From a bacterium (GTDB lineage Bacteria > Sysuimicrobiota > Sysuimicrobiia > Sysuimicrobiales > Segetimicrobiaceae): a stretch of 64,000 nucleotides of DNA. The number at the start of each line of letters is the position of its first letter. Within the stretch, counting starts at the first letter, position 1. The stretch covers positions 42,837-106,836 of the forward strand of contig DASSJF010000035.1 of assembly GCA_035691305.1 (NCBI GenBank), in the 5' to 3' direction. Under the pieces are notes generated by a model. That model did no database searches and was not told where the DNA came from. It worked only from the letters and a program-made list of their open reading frames with translations. A program made the position numbers and the translations under genes. Of this stretch, positions 44,662-53,012 are shown piece by piece.

Positions 44662-44690
44662 TTGTGCGGAGCCATAAAGATCAGTACTAT
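44662..44690 (+). promoter_or_regulatory. Promoter of the HTH-TPR regulator
   Basis: TTGTGC (44662-44667) and TACTAT (44685-44690) have a 17-nt spacer. Transcription would start at about 44697, at the GTG at 44699, with no ribosome site between: a leaderless arrangement. It sits back to back with the MerR promoter in a short AT-rich region. Confidence 0.45.
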
Positions 44691-44698
44691 TAAATACC

Positions 44699-46180
44699 GT
44701 GGGCCGCCATGGGGGGAGAGAGGCTGACCGCGGTGTTTCGGTAAGAGAGGCCGTCTTCAGAAGCCGCGGGCCGGCGGCGGGCCGGCAGCCTCAGGCGGTG
44801 GCGCCGCCCAAAGCGACGTTGGGTCAACGGCTGAAGGAAGCCCGCCTCGCTCTCGGTCTCACACAGGATGAACTCGGCCGGCCGGATTTCACGAAGGGCT
44901 TTATCAGCCTCCTCGAGCACGATCGGGCGAAGCCGTCCGTCGCGTCTCTCGAACGTCTGGCAACCCGGTTGGGACGGCCCGTCTCCTACTTTCTCGACGG
45001 CGGCGAGACCGTCATCTCCGCGAGATTTCTCGACGTGCTGCGAAGCCGCGGCCGCGCCGAATTGGCGGGCCGCCGCTTCGACGTGGCGCTGGACACGTTC
45101 GCCGAAATGCGCCGCGTGGCCGCCGGCCGGCGCGACGCGGTGGCCGAGATCTACGCGGCGGTGGGGGAAGGCGAAGCGCTTCTCGGTCTCGACCGGCTGG
45201 ACGACGCGCGGTCGCATCTTGCGGAGGCGTGCGCGAAAGCAGGGGACGCGGGCGCGACGGCACTCGAATGCCGCGCGTCCCACCATCTCGCCGGCATCGA
45301 GTTTCGCCAAGGACGCAGCGGCCGCGCGGCCGCCCTGTCGCGGACCGCGCTCGGCCTGGCCGAGCGCTCCGACGGCGTCGAACCGTCTCTTCGCGGTGAG
45401 ATCCATCTGCAGCTCGGCACTGCACTCTATCGGATGGGACGCCTCGACGAAGCCGCGGAGGCCTACCGCGCCGCCCGCCGCATTTTCGAGGAGGCGACGC
45501 AGCCGGACCGCATCGGCGAAGCGATGTACGGTCTCGGCACGGTGATGGCGATGGACGGCGACTACGACGGCGCGCTGCTGCACTTCGAACGCGCGCAGGG
45601 ACTGTTCGAGCAGTACAAGGACCTGCGGCTGTTGTCGCGCGTGCGGGACCAGGCGGGCGCGCTGTTGATGCAGGCGGGCCGGCCGGCCGACGCGATCGAG
45701 CACTTTGCCGCGAGCCTCGCGGTTGCGCGGCGCATCGGCGACGTCGCCGGGGAGTGCCGGACGCTGACGGAATACGCCCGCTGCCTCAATGCGTGCGGCG
45801 AACCGGCGCGGGCGAAAGAATTCGCCGAGCGCGCCGCGGCGCGCAGCCGCGCGGCGCAGCTGTCCGACGAGGAAGCCCGCGCGCAGGCGCTGCTCGGCGC
45901 CCTCGCGGCCGAGGCGGGGGAGCTCAAAGAGGCGCAGCGCGCGCTGGCCGCCGCCGCCAAGCACTGCGAAGACGCCGGCCTGACCGTCGAACTGGTCGCG
46001 ATCTACAAGGACCTGGCGCACGTCGCGGGCCTCGCCGGGCGCTACAAGGAAGCCACCGGGTACCATGAGCGCGCCTTCAAGCTGCTGCAGACCGTCCGCC
46101 CACCGGACATGGCCGAGGCCGTCCGCGCCGAGCCAACTCCCGCCGCTCCCCCGTCCGAGGGTACACACCCCTCCCGATAA
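44699..46180 (+). CDS. XRE-type HTH regulator with TPR repeats
   Basis: Predicted transcription regulator of 493 aa. An XRE helix-turn-helix (about residues 40-95; LGQRLKEARLALGLTQDELG and FISLLEHDRAKPSVASLERL) is joined to about eight tetratricopeptide repeats (about 110-470), several with clear helix pairs such as GEIHLQLGTALYRMGRLDEA. Such proteins often read peptide or metabolite signals through the TPR part. The start is either the GTG at 44699, fitting a leaderless mRNA, or the GTG at 44798 nearer the HTH. It is divergent from the MerR operon. Confidence 0.83.
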   Translation: MGRHGGREADRGVSVREAVFRSRGPAAGRQPQAVAPPKATLGQRLKEARLALGLTQDELGRPDFTKGFISLLEHDRAKPSVASLERLATRLGRPVSYFLDGGETVISARFLDVLRSRGRAELAGRRFDVALDTFAEMRRVAAGRRDAVAEIYAAVGEGEALLGLDRLDDARSHLAEACAKAGDAGATALECRASHHLAGIEFRQGRSGRAAALSRTALGLAERSDGVEPSLRGEIHLQLGTALYRMGRLDEAAEAYRAARRIFEEATQPDRIGEAMYGLGTVMAMDGDYDGALLHFERAQGLFEQYKDLRLLSRVRDQAGALLMQAGRPADAIEHFAASLAVARRIGDVAGECRTLTEYARCLNACGEPARAKEFAERAAARSRAAQLSDEEARAQALLGALAAEAGELKEAQRALAAAAKHCEDAGLTVELVAIYKDLAHVAGLAGRYKEATGYHERAFKLLQTVRPPDMAEAVRAEPTPAAPPSEGTHPSR

Positions 46181-46206
46181 GCCGAACACGCGTTCGCCGG
46201 GCACAT

Positions 46207-46235
46207 TTGCGCGCCGTACCGGCGCGGTATACAAT
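46207..46235 (+). promoter_or_regulatory. Promoter of the Ku gene
   Basis: TTGCGC (46207-46212) and TACAAT (46230-46235) have a 17-nt spacer. A start near 46242 leaves a 23-nt leader with TCGGAGGC as ribosome site before the GTG at 46265. Confidence 0.5.
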
Positions 46236-46264
46236 GCTCGATACCTTTTCTATCGGAGGCGCTT

Positions 46265-47116
46265 GTGCGACCCGTCTGGCGAGGCTACGTGAGCTTCGGC
46301 CTGGTGACGATCCCCGTGAAGCTGTATACGGCCACGGAGGAAAAGGACGTTCGCTTCCGCCTGCTGCACGCGAAGTGCGGGACTCCGATCAAGAATCAGC
46401 GCTACTGCCCTCACGACGACGTGGTCATCGAATGGAGCGACGTCCTCCGCGGCTATGAGGTGAGCAAGGGGCACTTCGTCACCGTGACCGACGAGGAGCT
46501 CGACAAGATCCCGATCGATACGAGCGGGAACGTCAACATCGCCGGGTTTGTCGAGCTCTCGGAGATCGATCCGATCTACTACGAGCGGTCGTATTATGTC
46601 GTTCCCGACGAAGGCGGCGCCAAGGCGTTTGTTCTTCTTCAAGAAGCGCTGCGCCAGGCCGAGCGCGTTGCGGTCGGGAAGGTGGTCATGCGGGAGAAAG
46701 AACATGTCGTCTCGCTGCGCCCGTTCCAGGACGCGATGGTGATGTCGACGCTGTATTACGCCGACGAAGTGCGGTCGGTTTCCGCGCTCGACGAGGTGCC
46801 GGCGGACGTAAAGGTCCACCCCAACGAGCGCAAGATGGCGGGGCAGCTCGTCGACAGCCTCGCGATCGAGTTCCATCCCGAGGAGTATAAGGACGAGTAC
46901 CGCGGACAGGTCCTGGCGCTGATCGAGGCCAAGGGCAAGGGCGAGCCGGTGCCCGAGGTCAAGGCGAAGGAACCCGGCAAGGTCGTCGACCTGATGGAAG
47001 CGCTGCGCCGGAGCGTTGAGATGGCCCAGCAGCGGCCGGCCGGCGCCCGGCCATCGCGCGCGGCGGGCGGCCAGCGGCGCGCCGCGGCGGGGGGCATGCA
47101 CGAGCGGCCGCGCTAG
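46265..47116 (+). CDS. ku: Ku protein, non-homologous end joining
   Basis: Bacterial Ku of 283 aa, which binds DNA ends as a homodimer ring and recruits LigD. The opening VWRGYVSFGLVTIPVKLY and the core beta-barrel region with YYERSYYVVPDEGG are diagnostic. The C-terminal 45 residues are Arg/Ala-rich and may help DNA binding. It has a GTG start and its own promoter. No ligD lies in the window; the partner ligase must be elsewhere. Confidence 0.95.
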   Translation: MRPVWRGYVSFGLVTIPVKLYTATEEKDVRFRLLHAKCGTPIKNQRYCPHDDVVIEWSDVLRGYEVSKGHFVTVTDEELDKIPIDTSGNVNIAGFVELSEIDPIYYERSYYVVPDEGGAKAFVLLQEALRQAERVAVGKVVMREKEHVVSLRPFQDAMVMSTLYYADEVRSVSALDEVPADVKVHPNERKMAGQLVDSLAIEFHPEEYKDEYRGQVLALIEAKGKGEPVPEVKAKEPGKVVDLMEALRRSVEMAQQRPAGARPSRAAGGQRRAAAGGMHERPR

Positions 47117-47140
47117 GCGGGTCTGCGGGGAACGTGTTTC

Positions 47141-47165
47141 GGGGCGCCGGCGGTGCCGGCGCCCC
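47141..47165. terminator. Bidirectional hairpin between ku and the SBP gene
   Basis: GGGGCGCCGGC and GCCGGCGCCCC form a perfect 11-bp stem with a 3-nt loop, midway between two convergent genes. Short mixed tails (GTTTC on one side, CGTTTG on the other) flank it. It probably ends transcripts from both sides. Confidence 0.6.
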
Positions 47166-47182
47166 GGCGTTTGTGGCCTCGG

Positions 47183-48217
47183 CTAGAACCCCAGCGTTTT
47201 GTGCGCCTGATCTACGAACTGGTTCGTGAACGTCTGAGACGGATTGATCCGCGAGGCGTTCGCAACGACGGTGCGGTCGAACTGCGACAGTACCTTCGCG
47301 ATCGTCTGCGCGCCCTCGAGCGAGACCCGGCCGTCGAGCGAGAACATCTCGAGATTTGCCGCGAGCGAGGTGACGTAGAGCTGCTTGTCCGACTGGTAGA
47401 ACTGCGGCGGCATGCGCTCCGCGATCTCGGCGGCGCTGTGCGTCTTGATCCAGTGCAGCGCGCGCACGGAGCCCGTGGCGAGCGCCTGGACCGTGTGGGG
47501 GTTACGGTCGATGAACTCGGGCGTCGCGTACAGCCCGCCGGCCGGATAGGGGCCGCCGAAAACCCGCAGCGTGCCGACGGTCGTCCGCGTGTCGGCCAGG
47601 ATCGTCGCGTCGCCGCTCTTCGTCAAAATGGTGATCGTCGGGTCGACGTTGACGAACGCGTCCACCGCGCCCCGGCGCGCCGCGGCGACCGCGGTGGCGG
47701 CGGTGCCGATGCCGATGTAGGATTCCTGGTCGACGGGGATGCCGTTCTTGGACAGCAGGTACTGCGCGAAGAAATGCGTGCTGCTGCCCGGCGCCGTCAC
47801 GCCGATCTTCGCCCCGCGCAGGTCGGCGATCGACTTGACGCCGCGCGACGATCCCGTCTTCGTCACGGCCAGCACCAGTCCGGGATAGCGGTCGTAGAGC
47901 GCGAACATCCGAATCGCCTTGCCTTGCGCCTGCATTTCGATCGTGTGGTCGATGAAGCCGCAGACCACGTCGGCGCTGCCGCCGAGCAGCGCTTCCAGCG
48001 CCTTCGCGCCGCCGGCGAGGTCGACGATGTCGACGTTCAGCCCGGCGTCCCTGAAGTACCCGAGCTGGTTGGCCAGGGTGAGCGGCAGATAGATGTACAG
48101 TGGCTGCCCGCCGACCGCGACCGTGATCTTGGATTTCTCGACCTGCGCGCCCCCCGGCGCGGCCGTGAGCGCGACCGCCAGCCCGAGGAGGATCGCGGCG
48201 ACGAGCGCCTTGCGCAT
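47183..48217 (-). CDS. NMT1/SsuA-type solute-binding protein
   Basis: Exported binding protein of 344 aa, family NMT1/SsuA/TauA. A Sec signal (LVAAILLGLAVALTAAPGGA) precedes ITVAVGGQPLYIYLPLTLAN and the conserved LANQLGYFRDAGLNVDI, typical of importers for sulfonates, nitrate or pyrimidine precursors. It is encoded after the ATPase and permease of the same system, with a gap of 115 bp. The ligand is unknown. Confidence 0.88.
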   Translation of the reverse strand: MRKALVAAILLGLAVALTAAPGGAQVEKSKITVAVGGQPLYIYLPLTLANQLGYFRDAGLNVDIVDLAGGAKALEALLGGSADVVCGFIDHTIEMQAQGKAIRMFALYDRYPGLVLAVTKTGSSRGVKSIADLRGAKIGVTAPGSSTHFFAQYLLSKNGIPVDQESYIGIGTAATAVAAARRGAVDAFVNVDPTITILTKSGDATILADTRTTVGTLRVFGGPYPAGGLYATPEFIDRNPHTVQALATGSVRALHWIKTHSAAEIAERMPPQFYQSDKQLYVTSLAANLEMFSLDGRVSLEGAQTIAKVLSQFDRTVVANASRINPSQTFTNQFVDQAHKTLGF

Positions 48218-48332
48218 CGGGACACCCCCGTCTGCGTAGAACGACGTACGGGAGAGAACACTACGGTCGGCGACGCGCGCCCTCCTGCCGCCGGTCGACC
48301 TAGAGCCCGGCCACCTTGGAATTGAAGCGGCG

Positions 48333-49103
48333 CTACGCGCGGCCCGGCGCTTCCGGCTTCCAGGCGAGCAATCGCCGCTCGATGCCCGTCACGATCTGGT
48401 CGATGACCAGCGTGAAGACGGCGAGCACGGTCATCCCGGCAAAGACGCCCGTCGTGTCGAACGTGCCCTCGGACTGGGCGATGACGTAGCCGAGGCCGCG
48501 TCCGGCGCCGAGGTACTCGCCGACGACCGCGCCCACGAGCGCAAGGCCGACGCTGGTGTGCAGACTGCTGAGGATCCACACGAGCGCGGACGGCAGCAGC
48601 ACGTGCCGGACGAGGTCCCGCTCGGTGGCCCCGAGCATGCGGGCGTTGTTCAACTGGTTGGCGTCGACCTCGCGGATGCCCTGATACGTGTTGAAGAACA
48701 CGATGAAGAACACAAGCGTCACGCCGAACGCGACCTTCGACAACACGCCGAGACCGAACCACAGCGTGAAGATCGGCGCGAGGACGACGCGGGGAAGAGC
48801 GTTCCCGACTTTGAGATACGGATCGAACACCGCCGATAGTGCGGGGCTGCGCGCAAACAAGAACCCGAAGGCGACGCCGAGCGCGGCGCCCACGAGAAAC
48901 GCGAGTACCGTCTCCAGCGCCGTGGTCCAGAGGTGCCGGTAGATGAATCCGCTCGCGAACCAGTCCGCGATCCGCCGGCCGATGGCCGTCGGCTGGCTGA
49001 AGAAGAACGGATCGACCCAGTGCCGCTGCGCCGTCACCTGCCACGCGACGAGGACCGCGAAGAGAACGCCGAGCTGGTAGGACAACATGCGGGCGCGGCT
49101 CAC
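48333..49103 (-). CDS. ABC importer permease, SsuC/TauC type
   Basis: Inner-membrane permease of 256 aa with six membrane segments and the EAA loop around NARMLGATERDLVRHVLLPS. LPRVVLAPIFTLWFGLG is a hallmark of the SsuC/TauC/ThiX family. The GTG start overlaps the ATPase stop by 4 nt (GTGA). The longer open frame upstream lies antisense to the ATPase and is not coding. Confidence 0.9.
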   Translation of the reverse strand: MSRARMLSYQLGVLFAVLVAWQVTAQRHWVDPFFFSQPTAIGRRIADWFASGFIYRHLWTTALETVLAFLVGAALGVAFGFLFARSPALSAVFDPYLKVGNALPRVVLAPIFTLWFGLGVLSKVAFGVTLVFFIVFFNTYQGIREVDANQLNNARMLGATERDLVRHVLLPSALVWILSSLHTSVGLALVGAVVGEYLGAGRGLGYVIAQSEGTFDTTGVFAGMTVLAVFTLVIDQIVTGIERRLLAWKPEAPGRA

Positions 49104-49903
49104 GGCGCCGCGTCTCCGCCGGCCCGGTAGGCGCGCAGGACCTCGCCCCGCAGCTGCGACCACACGGCGCGGTAGACGTCCTGGAAGGCGGGTTCGAGCC
49201 GCACCTCCGTCACGTCCCGCGGGCGCGGCAGCGCCACCGCGTGCGAGCCGATGATCCGCGCGCCCGGTCCCGCCGACAGCACCAGCACGCGATCGGCGAG
49301 CGCGATCGCCTCCTCGAGGTCGTGCGTCACGAACAGCACCGTCTTGCGATCGTCCTGCCAGATCCGCAGCAGGTCGTTCTCCATGAGCGCGCGTGTCTGC
49401 ACGTCGAGCGCCGAGAACGGCTCGTCCATCAGGAGAATCTCCGGCCCCACGATCAGGCTCTGCGCGAGGGCGACGCGCTTCCGCATGCCGCCGGAAAGCT
49501 GGTGGGGGTAGCGGTGTTCGAACCCCCGGAGCCCCACGCGCGCGAGCCACTCACGGGCGAGCGACTCGGCCGCCGCCTTCGGCCGCCTCCGCAGCAGCGG
49601 GCCGAGTTCGACGTTGTCGAGCGCGGTCTTCCACGGCAGCAGCACGTCCTGCTGGAACAGGTAGGCGGCCCGGCGATTGAGGCCCTCGAGCGGCTGTCCG
49701 AACGAGAGGACCGTGCCCGCGGTGGGGCGGATGAGGCCCGCGGCGAGGTTGAGCAGGGTGGATTTACCGCCGCCCGTCGGGCCGACGATCGCGACGAACT
49801 CTCCGGGCGCGACCGACAGCGAGACGGCGTCGACGGCGAGGTAGGCGCCGCCTCGAGGAACCGCGAAGCGCCGGCTCACGCCGGTGAACTCGATCGCGTT
49901 CAC
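49100..49903 (-). CDS. ABC importer ATPase, SsuB/TauB type
   Basis: ATPase of 267 aa. Walker A GPTGGGKST, Q-loop FQQDVLLPW, signature LSGGMRKR, Walker B LLMDEPFSALD and switch THDLEEA are all intact. I use the GTG at 49903: the frame continues to 50002 but that part would run up to the tRNA promoter. It forms one transport system with the SsuC-type permease and the NMT1-type binding protein. Confidence 0.9.
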   Translation of the reverse strand: MNAIEFTGVSRRFAVPRGGAYLAVDAVSLSVAPGEFVAIVGPTGGGKSTLLNLAAGLIRPTAGTVLSFGQPLEGLNRRAAYLFQQDVLLPWKTALDNVELGPLLRRRPKAAAESLAREWLARVGLRGFEHRYPHQLSGGMRKRVALAQSLIVGPEILLMDEPFSALDVQTRALMENDLLRIWQDDRKTVLFVTHDLEEAIALADRVLVLSAGPGARIIGSHAVALPRPRDVTEVRLEPAFQDVYRAVWSQLRGEVLRAYRAGGDAAP

Positions 49904-50030
49904 CCGCCGCGTATACGCGCCGCCGAAAACCAAATCCTCCGCGCCGCCGCGATCGATCCCCCTGTGGTCGTAGCGAAAAGCGCGGGCGGCCCCGTGGTAC
50001 AATTTGTGGCGGTCCGGCTTCGTCCACCGC

Positions 50031-50122
50031 GGAGGGGTGCGAGAGCCTGGCTGAATCGGGCGGTCTCGAAAACCGCTATACCCTCACGGGTATCGGGAGT
50101 TCAAATCTCCCCCCCTCCGCCA
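50031..50122 (+). tRNA. tRNA-Ser(CGA)
   Basis: A 92-nt class II tRNA. The acceptor GGAGGGG pairs with CCCCTCC. The anticodon arm GCGGT-CTCGAAA-ACCGC gives anticodon CGA (reads UCG). The long variable arm ATACCC/GGGTAT is typical of Ser, and the T-arm is GGGAG-TTCAAAT-CTCCC. Discriminator G and an encoded CCA close it. A TGGTACAAT extended -10 element lies at 49995-50003. It borders the lower-GC block that follows. Confidence 0.97.
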
Positions 50123-50308
50123 AGTATCCCGTCGCTACGCGACATGTCCACTGCACGCGGCCGCGCGCAATTGGGATTTCGTTTGGCGCACTTCCTCGGG
50201 TCCTCGATTACCGATTGTGACGCGCGGGTAGCGGGAGAGCGGGGGTCCCAAGGGATGATCGCGTGCTTTGCCGCCGCTCTCCGGCGTCGGCGACTCCGTC
50301 GCCTGCGT

Positions 50309-51085
50309 TTACATCGCCGGCGCGTTTAGCAGATACAGCGCCCACGCAATCAGTGCCCCGCCGGTGACGCGACTGGGCCAGGGGCCGCGGAGCGCCGTTT
50401 TTTCAATGAGGACAAAGGCCGCAAGCACGGCCACCCACAGCAGATTCATTACCCCGACCACAAAAAGTAAACCCATGAGAGCCCAACAACACCCGACACA
50501 TTGGACTCCATAACGGATGCCCATTCTTGCCGCCCCCCAACTGCCGTCGCGCCACCGCGAAAGGAGGAAGCCCAGTGGAGACTGGCATCGAGCGAGGCAT
50601 GCGTGCTTGAGCGGTGTGAATTGATAGAGACCCGCGATAACGAGGAATGCCGCTGCGAGAGGAAGTCGCATTACCGCCAACTGCGGGGACAGGACAAGGC
50701 GTGCCTGCAGCGCCCATTGGAGTCCGGCGGCGAGCCATGCCCACGCAACCCACATCGAGAGAAATCCCGCCGCGAACAGGGCCGTTTGGACTCCTACCCT
50801 GCCGGTGGTCGGCCGCGCGCGACGTACGGCTGAGAAAAAGAGCAGCATCGGCGTCGCCGACGGCAGCATCATGGCAATCATCATGATGCTCCACATCGCT
50901 CCGGCGGCAAGAAGATCGGGGGTACTCCAGGAGTTCATTCTCGGCATGACCACTGCCATACTCATCGCCGAGTTATGCGTCATCTCGCTGTTTCGACGCC
51001 AGAGGTCGAGCCACGCCAACGCCGTGAGACAGGCGATGCCCGCTACGACAATCGATTCTCCACGCGACGGAAGTGCTGCGCGCAC
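50309..51085 (-). CDS. DUF2182 predicted metal-binding membrane protein
   Basis: Integral membrane protein of 258 aa with about six to seven helices, family DUF2182 (COG5486, predicted metal-binding). The hallmarks are AMWSIMMIAMMLPSATPM, PLKHACLARCQSP, QCVGCCWALM and VVGVMNLLWV, rich in Met, Cys and His that could bind a metal such as copper. The start is GTG. It is the third gene of the AhpD-DUF1326-DUF2182 operon, and DUF1326 and DUF2182 are frequent neighbours in other genomes. Function unknown. Confidence 0.88.
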   Translation of the reverse strand: MRAALPSRGESIVVAGIACLTALAWLDLWRRNSEMTHNSAMSMAVVMPRMNSWSTPDLLAAGAMWSIMMIAMMLPSATPMLLFFSAVRRARPTTGRVGVQTALFAAGFLSMWVAWAWLAAGLQWALQARLVLSPQLAVMRLPLAAAFLVIAGLYQFTPLKHACLARCQSPLGFLLSRWRDGSWGAARMGIRYGVQCVGCCWALMGLLFVVGVMNLLWVAVLAAFVLIEKTALRGPWPSRVTGGALIAWALYLLNAPAM

Positions 51086-51108
51086 ACTCGAGACCTGCGG
51101 CGTCTAGT

Positions 51109-51780
51109 TCAGGCCGCCCATGAAAACGGAGCAGAATGACCGTTCTTGCCGTCGTTGGAGAAGTCCAAGCCGAAGGCTTTGACCCGCGCCTTCGTGGCCT
51201 TGGCTATCGTCAACGTGGAGTTGGCGGGGTGGAACAGTCCGGTGAGTTTCGAGACCTCCCCCGTCGGGCTCTGCGGCGGAACAAAATCCTCGATTTCGAT
51301 GTCTATGGAGTTGCCAATCGTGACGCGATGCCGACGGCCCTCGTCGCGGTACCGAATAGGGACCGTCTCCACGCCCAGCATCTCACCGATCAACGGGGCG
51401 AGTGCAGCCATCGGGCCGCCCAATTGTCCGGAGAAGACGGCACCGAGTTTTTCGGCCTGCTGTGCCGACGCTGCCGCGTCCATGAACACACCCACACGCC
51501 ACGTCCCGCTCAACATCTCGCGAGGGGTATCTGCGAGCACAGCGACCGTAAGGTTGCCGACGTCGACGCCGTCGACTTTACCGGAATCGACATGAAAGGT
51601 GAGCACTACCCTGCATCGCTCGTTGTCGGCGGGCATCGTGAGACCGGACGCGCTGCACGGGCAGACCACGTTGCAGTTGCAGTTCTCAAAGTAGGTGCCC
51701 TTCAGGTTCCACGCCATAACCGCCACCCGCTCTTTCGGCCTCGACGCTACGATTGTTGCGGCCTTGGACTTCGTCGACAT
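51109..51780 (-). CDS. DUF1326 protein
   Basis: Protein of 223 aa, or 202 aa if it starts at the ATG at 51717 (MAWNLKG). The N-terminal WNLKGTYFENCNCNVVCPCS is the DUF1326 hallmark, with a CxC and a CPC that could bind metal or act in thiol redox. No signal peptide or membrane segment is present. It overlaps the end of the AhpD-like reading frame and precedes DUF2182 by 23 bp, so the three genes are one unit. Function unknown. Confidence 0.87.
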   Translation of the reverse strand: MSTKSKAATIVASRPKERVAVMAWNLKGTYFENCNCNVVCPCSASGLTMPADNERCRVVLTFHVDSGKVDGVDVGNLTVAVLADTPREMLSGTWRVGVFMDAAASAQQAEKLGAVFSGQLGGPMAALAPLIGEMLGVETVPIRYRDEGRRHRVTIGNSIDIEIEDFVPPQSPTGEVSKLTGLFHPANSTLTIAKATKARVKAFGLDFSNDGKNGHSAPFSWAA

Positions 51781-52405
51781 TTACAGGCCGTCGATCGGAC
51801 TCCCTTCTGCTAGTCCGGCCGATTCTCCAAAATGGACGTGCGACGGCCAGCGTCCGCCGTAGGCCCGTCTCGAGGTCCAGGTACTCCGGATCGGGTTCTG
51901 CGCCCAGCGCATCGACCACGCGGCTGAAGAAGTTCCGGGCCGCCGCCAGCACGATGTCGAGAATCTCGACGTCGGCGAAGCCGTGGCCCCGTAGTTCGTC
52001 CACGTCTTCTTCCGTCACCTCATTAGCATGGAGCGTGACCTTCTCCGCGAAGGCGAGCATGGCTATGTCGGCGGAGGCCAGCCCGGCATTCCGATAGTCG
52101 CGAACGATCGCTTCGACCTGCTCCGGCTTGAAGAACTGTCCACGGAGCATCGCTCCGTGAGCGAGCGTTCAGTAACTGCACCGCAGGCGGGCGGCAACGA
52201 CGGTGGTAATCAGTTCATAGCGCCGCGGGTCGATGTGGCTCCGGATATACTTGCTCAGGGCGCGCCAAGCCGCGGCGACCTCCGTTCGGAGGCTGAGCGC
52301 GCGGCTGTGGTTGGCCACCGCGCCTCCGCTCGCGAGGTCGCTGTCGTAGAGGCTTCGGAGTGCGTCGATCGCCTGTTCCGGCGGAATCGTGCGGATAAAC
52401 GCCAT
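51686..52405 (-). CDS. AhpD-like peroxidase, candidate selenoprotein (in-frame TGA read as Sec)
   Basis: A single frame of 239 residues interrupted once, by TGA at 52171-52169. The first half (MAFIRTIPPEQAIDALRSLY onward, GGAGGT before the ATG at 52405) and the second half (AHGAMLRGQFFKPEQVEAIV onward to PDPEYLDLE) together match the carboxymuconolactone-decarboxylase/AhpD peroxidase family. At the junction the protein reads C-S-Y-TGA-T-L-A-H: the TGA stands at the second Cys of the AhpD CxxCxxxH site, and the Glu 12 residues before the first Cys is also kept. A SECIS-like stem follows at 52159-52141. The last 45 residues go beyond the usual family end and overlap DUF1326. If not recoded, this is a pseudogene. 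Confidence 0.72.
52141..52159 (-). promoter_or_regulatory. Candidate bacterial SECIS element
   Basis: On the minus strand, CACGGAGC-GAT-GCTCCGTG forms a perfect 8-bp stem with a 3-nt loop whose first base is G, extendable by one U-G pair. The loop begins 17 nt after the in-frame TGA. This meets the published bacterial SECIS pattern as I recall it: short loop, G in the first two loop bases, loop 16-37 nt from the UGA. It lies inside the coding frame, as bacterial SECIS must. Confidence 0.65.
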
Positions 52406-52568
52406 TACCCACCTCCGTTGGAGCCTGCCGGACACGCATCGTTCGCGCGTGCAGCATACTTCGCGCGGCCGGTACCGGACCTTCATCCTGCGCCGGATCC
52501 ACTGCCGTCTCACCCCAAAACCACCGGTGACCGAGGAAACTCCGCGCCGTCATGCGAAGCCTGGTTGC

Positions 52569-53012
52569 GTGGAGCCGGTGCGTTCGTATGTCAGAGCGCA
52601 TCCTCGAACGGCCGCGGCTCTCGCGTTCGGGAGCGCAACGACGTTTGTGACACACTTTGCGTGGGTGCCGGACGCGCGTTCGAATGGCCTGATCCCGGTA
52701 CTCACAATCGCGGCCGGGGTAGCTCACGTCATCGCCGGGGCGGTGACGGGGCGGCGCTTGATCGACTGCACGCGCACCCCAACGTCGGCGCACGCCGGCG
52801 TGCTGGGGGCGGCGACCTCGCTGCTGGCGTTGTTGCTGTTCACGCCGCCGTTTACGCTCTTCGTGACAAGAGGTCTTCAGATGACGAGCCCATGGTCGTA
52901 CCTCTGGTTCACGCTGTGGACTGGGTTGTTTTCGTTCCTCGGTGCGGGTTGGGCCTTGCTGCTGGTGTCGGTGGGGGTCGGATGGACAATACATCGCGTG
53001 GCCCATCCTTAA
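52569..53012 (+). CDS. Small integral membrane protein, unknown
   Basis: About 147 aa with four hydrophobic segments (TAAALAFGSATTFVTHFAWV, LIPVLTIAAGVAHVIAGAVT, LGAATSLLALLLFTPPFTLF, and LWTGLFSFLGAGWALLLVSV). The frame is open from 52389, but the part before 52569 is Arg-rich and overlaps the start of the AhpD gene on the other strand. I therefore chose the GTG at 52569, without a clear ribosome site. I do not recognise the family. Confidence 0.45.
   Translation: MEPVRSYVRAHPRTAAALAFGSATTFVTHFAWVPDARSNGLIPVLTIAAGVAHVIAGAVTGRRLIDCTRTPTSAHAGVLGAATSLLALLLFTPPFTLFVTRGLQMTSPWSYLWFTLWTGLFSFLGAGWALLLVSVGVGWTIHRVAHP

Noticed and set aside
50031..50122. tRNA-Sec (a selenocysteine tRNA) next to the selenoprotein operon
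   Set aside because: The anticodon is CGA, the acceptor is 7 bp, and the layout matches ordinary tRNA-Ser.
52141..52171. Reading the AhpD gene as two separate ORFs (restart at ATG 52150)
   Set aside because: The restart ATG lies inside the hairpin loop with no ribosome site, and each half alone lacks part of the active site. The joined frame matches one family end to end.
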